Origin: Solidesulfovibrio magneticus RS-1
GTDB taxonomy: Bacteria; Desulfobacterota; Desulfovibrionia; Desulfovibrionales; Desulfovibrionaceae
NCBI RefSeq assembly: GCF_000010665.1
Contig: NC_012796.1
Span: 1,889,501-1,953,500 of the forward strand
DNA: 64,000 nt
Direction of reading: 5' to 3'
Position numbers and translations under genes: made by a program. Positions 16,206 through 23,913 of this stretch are shown here, piece by piece (positions within the stretch are counted from its first letter, which is position 1; each line of letters starts with the position of its first letter). The notes under the pieces were generated by a model. It saw only the letters and a program-made list of their open reading frames with translations, did not search any database and had not been told where the DNA came from.

Positions 16206-17392
16206 TGAACCCGGTCGTCTATCTCGACAACAACGCCACCACCCGGGTCGCCCCGGAAGTGGCGGAGGTCATGCTGCCCTATCTGACGGAATTCTACGGC
16301 AACCCCTCCAGCATGCATTCCTTTGGCGGCCAGGTCGGCCTGCAGCTCAAAAAGGCTCGGGCCGACGTCGCCTCGGTCCTGGGCTGCGACCCCCTGGAGC
16401 TGATTTTCACCTCCTGCGGTTCGGAGTCGGACAACACCGCCATCTTAAGCGCCCTGGCCGCCCAGCCCGAGAAAAAGCACCTCGTCACCACCCGGGTGGA
16501 GCATCCGGCCATCTTGAGCCTGGCCAAGCATCTGGAAGAAAAGGGCTACGAGGTCACCTATCTCGGCGTTGACGACAAGGGCAACCTGGATCTGGACGAG
16601 TTGGCCGGCGCCGTCCGCAAGGACACGGCCATCGTGTCCGTCATGTACGCCAACAACGAAACCGGCGTCATTTTCCCCATCCCGGAGATCGCCGCCCTGT
16701 GCAAGGCCAAGGGTGTGCTGTTCCATACCGACGCGGTCCAGGCCGTGGGCAAGATCGACATCGATCTGTCCAAGCTGCCCGTGGACATGCTGTCGTTGTC
16801 CGGCCACAAGCTCCATGCGCCCAAGGGCGTGGGCGTGCTGTACGTGCGCAAGGGAACCCCGTTTCGGCCGTTTCTCATCGGCGGCCACCAGGAGCGCGGC
16901 CGCCGGGCCGGCACCGAAAACACCGCCGGTATCATCGCCCTGGCCGCGGCCATGACCCTGGCCAAGGCGCACATGGCCGAGGAAAATACCCGGGTGAAAG
17001 CGCTGCGCGACCGCCTCGAAGCCGGCATCCTGGCCGCCGTGCCCCACAGCCAGATAAACGGCGACACGGCCCACCGGCTGCCCAACACCACGAGCATCGC
17101 GTTCAAGTTCGTCGAAGGCGAAGCCATTCTCCTCATGCTCGACCAGTACGGCATCAGCGCCAGCTCCGGCTCGGCCTGCACCTCGGGCAGCCTCGAACCC
17201 TCCCACGTGCTGCGGGCCATGGGCGTGCCGTTCACCTACGCCCACGGCTCCATCCGGTTCAGCCTGTCGCGGTATACCACCGACGCCGACATCGATCTCG
17301 TCCTCGACAAGCTGCCCGGCATCATCGAAACCCTGCGGCGCATGTCGCCGTTCAGCGAGGAAGAAGCCGCCAAGCCGGCGTGCACCTGCTGA
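16205..17392 (+). CDS. nifS: Cysteine desulfurase NifS/IscS
   Basis: PLP enzyme that removes sulfur from cysteine for cluster assembly on NifU. 395 residues. [16 protein letters not shown] opens the protein; the PLP lysine is in [15 protein letters not shown]; the substrate-handling cysteine is in [30 protein letters not shown] is the other family strand. It starts within the nifU stop. A composite repeat separates it from cysK, so cysK may depend on read-through or its own promoter. The C-terminal Cys-Thr-Cys is unusual but short. Confidence 0.96.
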   Translation: MNPVVYLDNNATTRVAPEVAEVMLPYLTEFYGNPSSMHSFGGQVGLQLKKARADVASVLGCDPLELIFTSCGSESDNTAILSALAAQPEKKHLVTTRVEHPAILSLAKHLEEKGYEVTYLGVDDKGNLDLDELAGAVRKDTAIVSVMYANNETGVIFPIPEIAALCKAKGVLFHTDAVQAVGKIDIDLSKLPVDMLSLSGHKLHAPKGVGVLYVRKGTPFRPFLIGGHQERGRRAGTENTAGIIALAAAMTLAKAHMAEENTRVKALRDRLEAGILAAVPHSQINGDTAHRLPNTTSIAFKFVEGEAILLMLDQYGISASSGSACTSGSLEPSHVLRAMGVPFTYAHGSIRFSLSRYTTDADIDLVLDKLPGIIETLRRMSPFSEEEAAKPACTC

Positions 17393-17402
17393 TAGGGCGC
17401 TT

Positions 17403-17772
17403 GCTGGGACGCTGCCCTGGACCCGCCGGGGGACTCAGTCCCCCGGACCCCCGGCATGGGTGGGGTAGGCGGGTGGGAGGATGGACGGCGGCGTCGCGCG
17501 AAGATGGGGTCGGGATTTTGGCCGGGAATCTCGGCGCGGGAGCGCCGTTATTCCCGGCCAAAATCCCGACCCCAACCGGCCCTCGGCCCCGAGGCGGGGC
17601 CGAATTGGTGGAGAAAGAGTTTTTAAAAAACGTTGTCGGCGTGATTATCGTCTCGTATCCCTTTGATTGGGTGGCGCGATGGCGGCGCGGGCTTCCCGCG
17701 TCGCCATCGCGCCACCCAGGCAAGGGGGTCCGGGGGGGATTATCCCCCCCGGCGGGTCCGGGCAGAGCCCGG
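17403..17772 (+). repeat. Composite MITE-like repeat, copy E3 (about 370 bp), inverted relative to E2
   Basis: Near reverse complement of 14277-14661. The 24-bp hairpin (17506-17529 with 17550-17573) is identical to E2; only its terminal tetraloop differs. The other long hairpin (17669-17691 with 17695-17717) keeps the ends GGGTGG and GCGGG but has a different middle sequence on both arms, with 22 of 23 pairs kept. It lies between nifS and cysK. Confidence 0.85.
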
Positions 17773-17787
17773 TTAACGGGAGTGGCC

Positions 17788-18717
17788 ATGCGAATTGCAA
17801 ACAATATGCTGGAGTTGGTGGGCAAAACGCCCATGGTGTGGTTGACCCGGATGGCCGAAGGCTGTTCGGCCCGGGTGGCGGCCAAGCTGGAGTCGTTTAA
17901 TCCCTGTTCGTCGGTCAAGGACCGCATCGGCGTGGCCATGATCGAGGCGGCCGAGCGGGAAGGCAAGATCGGTCCGGGAGCGGTCATCGTGGAGCCGACC
18001 TCGGGCAACACCGGCATCGGCCTGGCCTTTATGTGCGCCGTGCGCGGCTATACGCTCATTTTGACCATGCCGGAGTCCATGAGCCTGGAGCGGCGCACGC
18101 TGCTGAAAGGCTTTGGGGCGCGGCTGGTGCTGACCCCGGCGGCCAAGGGCATGTCCGGGGCGGTGGAGCGGGCCAGGGAGCTGGTGGCCGAGATGCCTGG
18201 GGCGTTCATGCCCATGCAGTTCGCCAATCCGGCCAACCCGGAGGTCCACGCCCTGACCACCGGGCCGGAGATCTGGGACGACACCGACGGGCTGGTGGAT
18301 ATTTTCGTGGCCGGGGTCGGTACGGGCGGCACGGTGACCGGCGTCGGGCGGTCGCTCAAGGCCAGAAAGCCGGGGCTTAAGGCCATCGCCGTGGAGCCGG
18401 CGGCCAGTCCGGTGCTGTCCGGCGGCAAGGCCGGCCCCCACGCCATCCAGGGCATTGGCGCGGGTTTCGTGCCTGAGGTGCTGGACCGCGGCGTGGTGGA
18501 CGAGGTGGTGACCGTGTCTAATGAGGACGCCCTGGCCACGGCCCGACGTCTTTTGCGCGAGGAAGGCATTTTGTGCGGCATTTCTTCCGGGGCCAATGCC
18601 TATGCCGCCTTGGAACTCGCCCGCCGGCCGGAAAACGCCGGCAAGGTGATAGTTTTTATTGTCTGCGACACGGGTGAGCGCTATCTCTCCACGCCGCTTT
18701 TCAGCGAGGGAGTCTGA
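17788..18717 (+). CDS. cysK: Cysteine synthase (O-acetylserine sulfhydrylase)
   Basis: Makes cysteine from O-acetylserine and sulfide with PLP. 309 residues. The PLP lysine is in [11 protein letters not shown] near residue 40; [13 protein letters not shown] binds the substrate carboxylate; [13 protein letters not shown] holds the PLP phosphate; the C-terminal [13 protein letters not shown] is also present. The ATG at 17788 follows GGGAG. Its stop overlaps the cysE start (TGATG). Placed after nifUS, it supplies the cysteine used by NifS. Confidence 0.96.
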   Translation: MRIANNMLELVGKTPMVWLTRMAEGCSARVAAKLESFNPCSSVKDRIGVAMIEAAEREGKIGPGAVIVEPTSGNTGIGLAFMCAVRGYTLILTMPESMSLERRTLLKGFGARLVLTPAAKGMSGAVERARELVAEMPGAFMPMQFANPANPEVHALTTGPEIWDDTDGLVDIFVAGVGTGGTVTGVGRSLKARKPGLKAIAVEPAASPVLSGGKAGPHAIQGIGAGFVPEVLDRGVVDEVVTVSNEDALATARRLLREEGILCGISSGANAYAALELARRPENAGKVIVFIVCDTGERYLSTPLFSEGV

Positions 18718-19664
18718 TGTCCGACGCCAAATTCCCGTTGCCACGGCCGCGCCGACGCACGCCGGTGGAGTGGGTGACCGAAATGTTGTGCGAGGAAGCT
18801 TCCTACGAGAAGGTGTACCATCGCCCGCTCCATGACGAACCCATGCCCTCGGTGCCGGTGCTGGAAGAGGTCATGGAACGCCTGCGCGGCATCCTGTTTC
18901 CGGGCTATTTCGGCCATTCCGACGTCTCGCCGGAGAACATGCGCTTTCACATCGGCGCCAGCCTCGACGCGGTGCATCGGCTCCTGGTCGATCAGGTGCG
19001 CCGGGGGCATTGTTTTTTTTGCGAGATAGACCGGGCAGGCACCTGCCAGGACTGCCAGGAGCGGGCCGAAAAGTTGGTCGGCGATTTCCTCATGCGTCTG
19101 CCCGACATCCGCGAGGCCCTGGCCGAGGACGCCCAGGCCGCCTTTGAGGGCGACCCGGCCTCGCGTTCGCCCGGCGAGACCATCTTCTGCTATCCGAGCC
19201 TGACGGCGCTCACGCATCACCGGGTGGCCCACGAGCTGCACAAGCTCGGCGTGGACCTCATTCCGCGCATCATCTCCGAGATGGCCCATTCCCGCACCGG
19301 CATCGACATCCACCCCGGGGCCACCATCGGGCGGCGGTTTTTTATTGACCACGGCACCGGCACGGTCATCGGCGAGACCTGCATCATCGGCGACAACGTG
19401 CGGCTGTATCAGGGCGTGACCCTGGGGGCCAAAAGCTTCCCCAAGGACGAGGAAGGGATGCTGGTCAAGGGCATCGCTCGCCATCCCATCGTGGAAGACG
19501 ACGTGGTGGTGTATTCCGGGGCCACGGTGCTGGGGCGCATCACCATCGGCAAGGGGGCGGTCGTCGGCGGCAACGTCTGGGTCGTTGACGACGTGCCGGC
19601 CGGGGCGCGCATCGCCCAGCAAGGCTCGGGCGGGGTGATCATCCGCGACGGTGCGGGGATTTAG
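18717..19664 (+). CDS. cysE: Serine O-acetyltransferase
   Basis: Acetylates serine to make the CysK substrate. 315 residues. The N-terminal 170 residues are helical and contain a Cys-rich stretch (CFFCEIDRAGTCQDC), which is not part of the usual enzyme and could bind a metal. The C-terminal left-handed beta helix holds GIDIHPGATIGRRFFIDHGT, VIGETCIIGDNVRLYQGVTL and VVVYSGATVLGRITIGKGA. The type resembles the long EpsC-like enzymes. The start overlaps the cysK stop. A structured repeat follows 2 bp after its stop. Confidence 0.93.
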   Translation: MSDAKFPLPRPRRRTPVEWVTEMLCEEASYEKVYHRPLHDEPMPSVPVLEEVMERLRGILFPGYFGHSDVSPENMRFHIGASLDAVHRLLVDQVRRGHCFFCEIDRAGTCQDCQERAEKLVGDFLMRLPDIREALAEDAQAAFEGDPASRSPGETIFCYPSLTALTHHRVAHELHKLGVDLIPRIISEMAHSRTGIDIHPGATIGRRFFIDHGTGTVIGETCIIGDNVRLYQGVTLGAKSFPKDEEGMLVKGIARHPIVEDDVVVYSGATVLGRITIGKGAVVGGNVWVVDDVPAGARIAQQGSGGVIIRDGAGI

Positions 19665-19666
19665 CT

Positions 19667-19763
19667 TCGCGTCTCTTGAAAAATACGAGAGTATTTTTCA
19701 AGAGAAATTTATAATTTCAGTCTGTTGCCTGCGAAAAGCCATAGGCGTTTTCCGTGGACGCGA
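19667..19763 (+). repeat. Structured intergenic element, copy 2 (about 97 nt)
   Basis: Same plan as 9752-9851: outer arms TCGCGTC (19667-19673) and GACGCGA (19757-19763), a perfect 12-bp hairpin CTTGAAAAATAC/GTATTTTTCAAG, a second hairpin GAAATT/AATTTC, a conserved GTCTGTTGCCTG and a third stem GAAAAGCC/GGCGTTTTC. Hairpin differences from copy 1 are paired changes. It follows the cysE stop directly. Confidence 0.75.
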
Positions 19764-19873
19764 CTGCGCTTCGCCACTATAGTGGTTGCAGCAAACTCAG
19801 AAACGAACCTGATTGGGCCGGCGAAACGCGACAATCGCGCGTACACGCCGGGAACGCGGGTTCCCGGGGAGGG

Positions 19874-20110
19874 ATGATGCGATTGTTGCTTGTGGCGCTG
19901 GCCTTGTGCGCGCTGGCCGGCTGCGCCGAAAAGTCCGGTTCCAAGTCGTTTATCGGCATCGACGCCTATCAGGAAGAAAGCCGCCGCTGGAAACAGGGCG
20001 AGGACGGCGACATGCGGTTTGGCCGCTATTCCACCCACCGTTATGCCGCCACCCAGCACGGCGTGGATTATTCGCCGACCACGAGTGCCTGGGGAAAAAC
20101 CTACTATTAA
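19874..20110 (+). CDS. Small lipoprotein of unknown function
   Basis: 78 residues (77 if the second ATG at 19877 is used; the ribosome binding site GGGGAGG fits that one better). The signal peptide MRLLLVALALCALAGC ends in a good lipobox (LAGC), so the mature protein starts at Cys and is membrane-anchored. The rest is polar with many Tyr residues (SKSFIGIDAYQEESRRWKQG, RYSTHRYAATQHGVDYSP, WGKTYY). No family is recognised. A strong terminator follows. Confidence 0.75.
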   Translation: MMRLLLVALALCALAGCAEKSGSKSFIGIDAYQEESRRWKQGEDGDMRFGRYSTHRYAATQHGVDYSPTTSAWGKTYY

Positions 20111-20128
20111 GCCAAGTGGTTATAATTC

Positions 20129-20166
20129 GAAAGCCCGGCCGCGACAGACGTCGCGGCCGGGCTTTC
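20129..20166. terminator. Terminator between the small lipoprotein gene and mop
   Basis: Perfect 17-bp stem (20129-20145 with 20150-20166, loop AGAC) that begins GAAAGCCCGG and ends CCGGGCTTTC, between convergent genes. It can serve both directions. Confidence 0.85.
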
Positions 20167-20185
20167 GCCATTTGCAGCGGAAAAA

Positions 20186-20395
20186 CTAGTCGGCGACGAT
20201 CATGACGCTGGAGGCCTTGACCATGGCCTTGACCTTGGCGCCAGCCTTAAGTCCCATGTTCTCGGCGGATTCCTTGGTGATGACCGAAACGATTTCGACG
20301 CCGGGGGCGGCTTCGATGACGACTTCGGCGTTGACCATGCCGATGGTGACTTTCTTCACGGTGCCGGGGATGAGATTGCGGGCGCTGACTTTCAT
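20186..20395 (-). CDS. mop: Mop molybdate/molybdopterin-binding protein (molbindin)
   Basis: A 69-residue single TOBE/Mop domain: MKVSARNLIPGTVKKVTIG, VNAEVVIEAAPGVEIVSVIT, KESAENMGLKAGAKVKAMV, KASSVMIV. Such proteins form hexamers that bind molybdate or tungstate in the cytoplasm. The ATG at 20395 follows CAGGAG. It stands alone, about 31 kb from the mod transporter in the same window. An AT-rich upstream region contains a possible operator. Confidence 0.93.
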   Translation of the reverse strand: MKVSARNLIPGTVKKVTIGMVNAEVVIEAAPGVEIVSVITKESAENMGLKAGAKVKAMVKASSVMIVAD

Positions 20396-20775
20396 GATGG
20401 TACTCCTGGCCTCGGGGCCGTCTTGAGGCGGGGTCGGGAAGGCCTCGCCGTTGCGTTCCGTGAGGCAAGAGATAATACGGGATTTACTCACACGCAAATT
20501 AATTTTTTCGTGTTAGTTATGTTATTATTAACACATTAAATTACAGTATTTTAGCATTAGTTGAGTCACGCTAATGAATTTTGCGAGATTCTTGATTTGA
20601 AAGATATGATTTTCGCTTAACTCCATTATTTTAGATAGTTACTGCAAAAATTGTAAAATTCTCGCCGGAAAATGTTACGAGAACATCAGATGCGATGCAG
20701 GCGCGGGGATGGGACATTTCGCCTTGGCCGCCCTGTCCCTGGGCAGTGGTGGCGGGACAGGCGGTTTGGGACAGC
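20396..20775. other. AT-rich non-coding region upstream of mop
   Basis: About 380 bp, clearly AT-rich between 20480 and 20670, with no gene. On the minus strand it should hold the mop promoter. An inverted repeat GTGTTA-N13-TAACAC (20510-20534) containing a GTTAT direct repeat is a possible regulator site. Confidence 0.4.
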
Positions 20776-20865
20776 GGTGCAGGACCGGGCGGTGCAGGAC
20801 CGGGCGGTGCAGGACCGGGCGGTGCAGGACCGGGCGGTGCAGGACCGGGCGGTGCAGGACCGGGC
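20776..20865. repeat. Six perfect 15-bp tandem repeats
   Basis: The unit GGTGCAGGACCGGGC is repeated six times without a mismatch, just downstream of the encapsulin gene. Perfect identity suggests recent expansion. The number of copies may vary between strains. Confidence 0.95.
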
Positions 20866-20892
20866 GTGCGCCCCTGCTTGGGGCGCACGCCC
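20862..20892 (-). terminator. Hairpin at the end of the encapsulin operon
   Basis: Perfect 13-bp stem GGGCGTGCGCCCC with its complement and a 5-nt loop, 7 bp after the encapsulin stop on the minus strand. No T run follows; the tandem repeats begin instead. It may act as a 3' stabiliser or factor-dependent terminator. Confidence 0.5.
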
Positions 20893-20898
20893 ATTGAT

Positions 20899-21705
20899 TT
20901 ACTTGGCGGCGAAGTCCAGCCGCACCACCACCGTCGGGTCGAGCACCTGGAAGGTGAAGGATTCCAGGAAGAACAGCGCGACCTTTTCGGTGTCGTGGGA
21001 GGCGTAGCCGATGGCGATGTCGCCGCCAAGGGTCATCTCCAGGTCGCCGCCCCGGGTGGAGAGCAGGTAAGCTTCCTCAATGAACGGGCTGACGATGACC
21101 TGGCCGCCAAGCATGGTTTCCAGGTACTGCGACAGGGGATAGCCCCGCACATGGCCCGACAGGGCCACCCACAGCTCCGGGCCGACCACCAGGGCGTAGG
21201 GGCCTTCCACTGAGGTTTTGCGTAGGGCGGTCAGCGCCTTGGAGACTTTTTCGGCGATGTCCTCGGGGTTGGAGGAGACCTGCAGCCTTGTCTGGCTGGA
21301 GACTTCCGACAGGCCCTTGATGCCGGCCGGAGCAAAGCCGTGGTAGAGGGCCTCTTCCTCGAACCGGGCCAGTTTTTCGGCCGCCTCGTCCAGGGCGGCC
21401 AGATCGATGTCCTTGCCGCCCCGGGCGGCGTTGTCGATCTCGGCGATGTCCAGGGTAAAGGGCACTTTCACTTCGACCAGCGGTTTGACCTGATGCAGGC
21501 CGTAGGTGATGCCCGAGACCGACTGGGTCTTGGCGTATTCGATGCGCCCCAGGGGCACGGCGGCGTATTCCCAGCCAAGCGGCCCGGCCACGTCCACGAC
21601 GCGGCGGCCCGAGAGCATGGTGGTCAGCGTCTGGCGGGCGCGGCTGTCCACGGCCTGCCAGGCGGCGGCGGTTACGGGGGCGAGATCGCGTTTGAGAATA
21701 TCCAT
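20899..21705 (-). CDS. Encapsulin shell protein (family 1)
   Basis: 268 residues with the HK97-like encapsulin plan: MDILKRDLAPVTAAAWQAVD start, RVVDVAGPLGWEYAAVPLG, VPFTLDIAEIDNAARGGKDI, GPYALVVGPELWVALSG, and the closing FFLESFTFQVLDPTVVVRLD. Subunits of this size form a small icosahedral protein shell. The gene begins 15 bp after an encapsulated ferritin gene that bears a loading peptide, so this is an iron-storage compartment. Translation from the ATG at 21705. Confidence 0.95.
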   Translation of the reverse strand: MDILKRDLAPVTAAAWQAVDSRARQTLTTMLSGRRVVDVAGPLGWEYAAVPLGRIEYAKTQSVSGITYGLHQVKPLVEVKVPFTLDIAEIDNAARGGKDIDLAALDEAAEKLARFEEEALYHGFAPAGIKGLSEVSSQTRLQVSSNPEDIAEKVSKALTALRKTSVEGPYALVVGPELWVALSGHVRGYPLSQYLETMLGGQVIVSPFIEEAYLLSTRGGDLEMTLGGDIAIGYASHDTEKVALFFLESFTFQVLDPTVVVRLDFAAK

Positions 21706-21720
21706 GGCGTCTCCCGTGGG

Positions 21721-22089
21721 TTAGCGGTTGCCCTTGAGGCTGCCGATGCCAAGCGAGCCGGAGCCGGCCGGGCTTTGGGGGGCGTTCGCCCCGCCTTCGG
21801 CGGCGTCTTCCAGGGCGGTGATGTCGCCGGTGGTGAACAGGTAGGTGCGCATGACCGCGTCCCAGCCCGGCATGGTGCGGCGCAGCCATTCCAGGCCCAT
21901 GATGGCGTGCTCCATCTCCTCGTCGCGGTTGTGGGCCATGATGGCCTTGATCTGCGGATCGGTGGCGGCGACCACCCGCTGGTGGTACCAGTTGATGGCC
22001 TCGATCTCTTCCTTGAGGCTGGTCAGCGCCCGGACGAAATCCCGGTCCAGGGGCGAAAGCTCGGCAACGGGTTCATGATACTGGTCCAT
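21721..22089 (-). CDS. Encapsulated ferritin-like cargo protein (EncFtn)
   Basis: 122 residues. The half-ferritin fold is shown by LTSLKEEIEAINWYHQR and NRDEEMEHAIMGLEWLRR, whose Glu and His residues build the ferroxidase site when two subunits pair. After a flexible Gly/Ala/Ser-rich linker, the C-terminus has the encapsulin targeting peptide GSLGIGSLKG. It oxidises Fe(II) and loads iron mineral into the encapsulin encoded directly downstream. A very strong ribosome binding site (AAGGAGG) precedes the ATG at 22089; longer in-frame upstream sequence is not coding. Confidence 0.94.
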   Translation of the reverse strand: MDQYHEPVAELSPLDRDFVRALTSLKEEIEAINWYHQRVVAATDPQIKAIMAHNRDEEMEHAIMGLEWLRRTMPGWDAVMRTYLFTTGDITALEDAAEGGANAPQSPAGSGSLGIGSLKGNR

Positions 22090-22388
22090 GCTTCCTCCTT
22101 GGCGCGTCCTGTCGGACGTGGACGGGCGCGCGAGATTGGGGCCAGTATGCCACAGGCCGGCGGGAATGCAACGGCGCAGGCTGGAGAATCGCGTGGCGTT
22201 CAGGCGTCGGGCGGGGCGCATCCGTGTCTGCCGACATGAGGCCGCCATGCGCCAAGGGCGGTCCGCTTGGGACCGGGCCGATTCTGTGCCGGGTAGGGCT
22301 GGGAGGGGGAAATCAGGCCGAAGCGGCAGGGAAGGCCGGCGCGCCGGGAAACCCGGAAGTCCCACGGTTCGCGCCGGCCCAAGAGGGG

Positions 22389-23021
22389 TCAGATGAGAAT
22401 GAGGTTTTTGATCTCGTCGCTATCCGCTTCGTCAGGCGGAAAATGCGGCGCGAGCAGGCCGGCCAGGGTGTCCAGGCAGGCGATGAGCGCCTCCTTTTGC
22501 CGGCCGGCGGCGATGCCCCGGGTGAGCGCCGCCGTGGCCGCGTCCAGGGCGGCGGCGTCGAGGCGGCCGACAAGGCCCTTGTCGGGCTGGATGAAGACCA
22601 GCCGCTCGAAGACCGAGATGTAGACCAGCACGGCGTTGCGCTGCTTGGTTTCGGTCAGGCCATGGGTGAAAAACGCGGCCTGGGCGGCCTGCTTCGTTTC
22701 GGCCAGCCGCCGGGCCTTGGACACGAACAGGCGTTTGACGTCCGGGCAACGTTTGGCCGCCTCGAAGCCGGCCAGGGCAAAGACGCCGCCAAACAGCAGG
22801 AACAGCCACAAGTTGCGCGTGCCGAAAGCCAGGCACAGCACCAGCCCGGCGCACAGCCCCACGACCACGGCGCAGGCCAGCTCGGCCTTGGGATAGTCGT
22901 CGCTGGCCTCCACCACCATGGGCACGATTTCGGCCGAGGTCCGGGCTTCGGCCCCGGTCACGGCGGCCACGATGGCTTCCCGGTCGGCCGGGGAGAAAAA
23001 CGCGTTGACATACTTGCTCAT
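22389..23021 (-). CDS. TPM-domain membrane protein
   Basis: 210 residues. The N-terminal part resembles a TPM domain (AFFSPADREAIVAAVTGAEA, SAEIVPMVVEASDDYP), then two hydrophobic segments (about 47-87), then a cytoplasmic-type region with HGLTETKQRNAVLVYISVFE. It is the last gene of a lemA, TPM, TPM set, an arrangement common in bacteria but of unclear function, probably linked to the cell envelope. It begins 9 bp after the stop of the other TPM gene. Confidence 0.82.
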   Translation of the reverse strand: MSKYVNAFFSPADREAIVAAVTGAEARTSAEIVPMVVEASDDYPKAELACAVVVGLCAGLVLCLAFGTRNLWLFLLFGGVFALAGFEAAKRCPDVKRLFVSKARRLAETKQAAQAAFFTHGLTETKQRNAVLVYISVFERLVFIQPDKGLVGRLDAAALDAATAALTRGIAAGRQKEALIACLDTLAGLLAPHFPPDEADSDEIKNLILI

Positions 23022-23030
23022 GACTCCCTC

Positions 23031-23894
23031 CTACCAGCTTCCCGACGAGCCGCCGCCGCCAAAAGAACCGCCGCCGCCGGAAAATCCGCCGCCGCCCGAC
23101 GAGCCGCCTCCGCCGCCGACATAAAAGCCGCCGCCCCGGCGGCCGCTGCCGCCCCGGAACAGATACGGGCCCACCAGCCCGAGCACCGCGCCGCCCAGGC
23201 ACAGCAGGGCCAGCATGGCCAGAGTCAGGCCGAAGAGGGCCCCGCCCAGGGGCAGGGCCAGGCCGAGCAGCCCGGCCCTGGCCGGGGCCGGCAGACCGGA
23301 CAGCAGGGCCGACAGGATCATGGCCAGGATGAAAAGCCCGAAAAAGGCGTTGTCGTCGTGGCCCGAGGCGTTGCCGCCGCCTGGCGCGGCCTGGTACTCG
23401 CCGCGCGCGCCCTCGATGATGGCGGCCACGCCGGCTTCGATGCCGGCGTCGAACCGGCCGGCCTTGAAGGCCGGCACGATGGCGTGGTCGATGATGCGCC
23501 CGGTCAGCGCGTCAGTGAGCCGGCCTTCAAGGCCGTAGCCGACCTCGATGCGCACCTTGCGGTCGCCCTTGCTGACCAAGAGCAGCACGCCGTTGTCCTT
23601 GCCCTTTTGGCCGATGCCCCAGGCCTGGGCCACCTTGATGGCGTAGTCTTCCAGGGGTTCGCCCTGCAGCGACGGGATGGTCAGCACCACAAGCTGGGTG
23701 GAATCCGTGCGCTGGAAATCGGCCAGGGCGGCGTCCAGGCGGCTGACCGCGTCCTTGGAGAGCATCCCGGCCGTGTCGTTGACTCGGCCCGTCAGGCGCG
23801 GCACGTCCAGGGCCAGGGCCTGGCCGGCGCACAGGGCAAAAGCGAGCAGTACGGCGGCCAGGGGAGCATGGTAAGGCAGGCGTAAGGAAAGCAT
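23031..23894 (-). CDS. Secreted, membrane-anchored TPM-domain protein (YgcG type)
   Basis: 287 residues. The signal peptide ends near ALA (residue 29). A TPM domain follows (LTGRVNDTAGMLSKDAVSRL, STQLVVLTIPSLQG, LLLVSKGDRKVRIEVGYGLE). One or two hydrophobic helices lie at about 185-245. The protein ends in a Gly/Ser-rich tail with repeats of GGGGSSGGGGF, as in YgcG-like proteins. It follows lemA by 19 bp, consistent with an operon. Confidence 0.88.
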   Translation of the reverse strand: MLSLRLPYHAPLAAVLLAFALCAGQALALDVPRLTGRVNDTAGMLSKDAVSRLDAALADFQRTDSTQLVVLTIPSLQGEPLEDYAIKVAQAWGIGQKGKDNGVLLLVSKGDRKVRIEVGYGLEGRLTDALTGRIIDHAIVPAFKAGRFDAGIEAGVAAIIEGARGEYQAAPGGGNASGHDDNAFFGLFILAMILSALLSGLPAPARAGLLGLALPLGGALFGLTLAMLALLCLGGAVLGLVGPYLFRGGSGRRGGGFYVGGGGGSSGGGGFSGGGGSFGGGGSSGSW

Positions 23895-23913
23895 CCGCGA
23901 TAACCTCCGTCGG

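Noticed and set aside
20776-20865. CRISPR array
   Set aside because: The 15-bp units are directly adjacent, with no spacers, and no cas gene is in the window.
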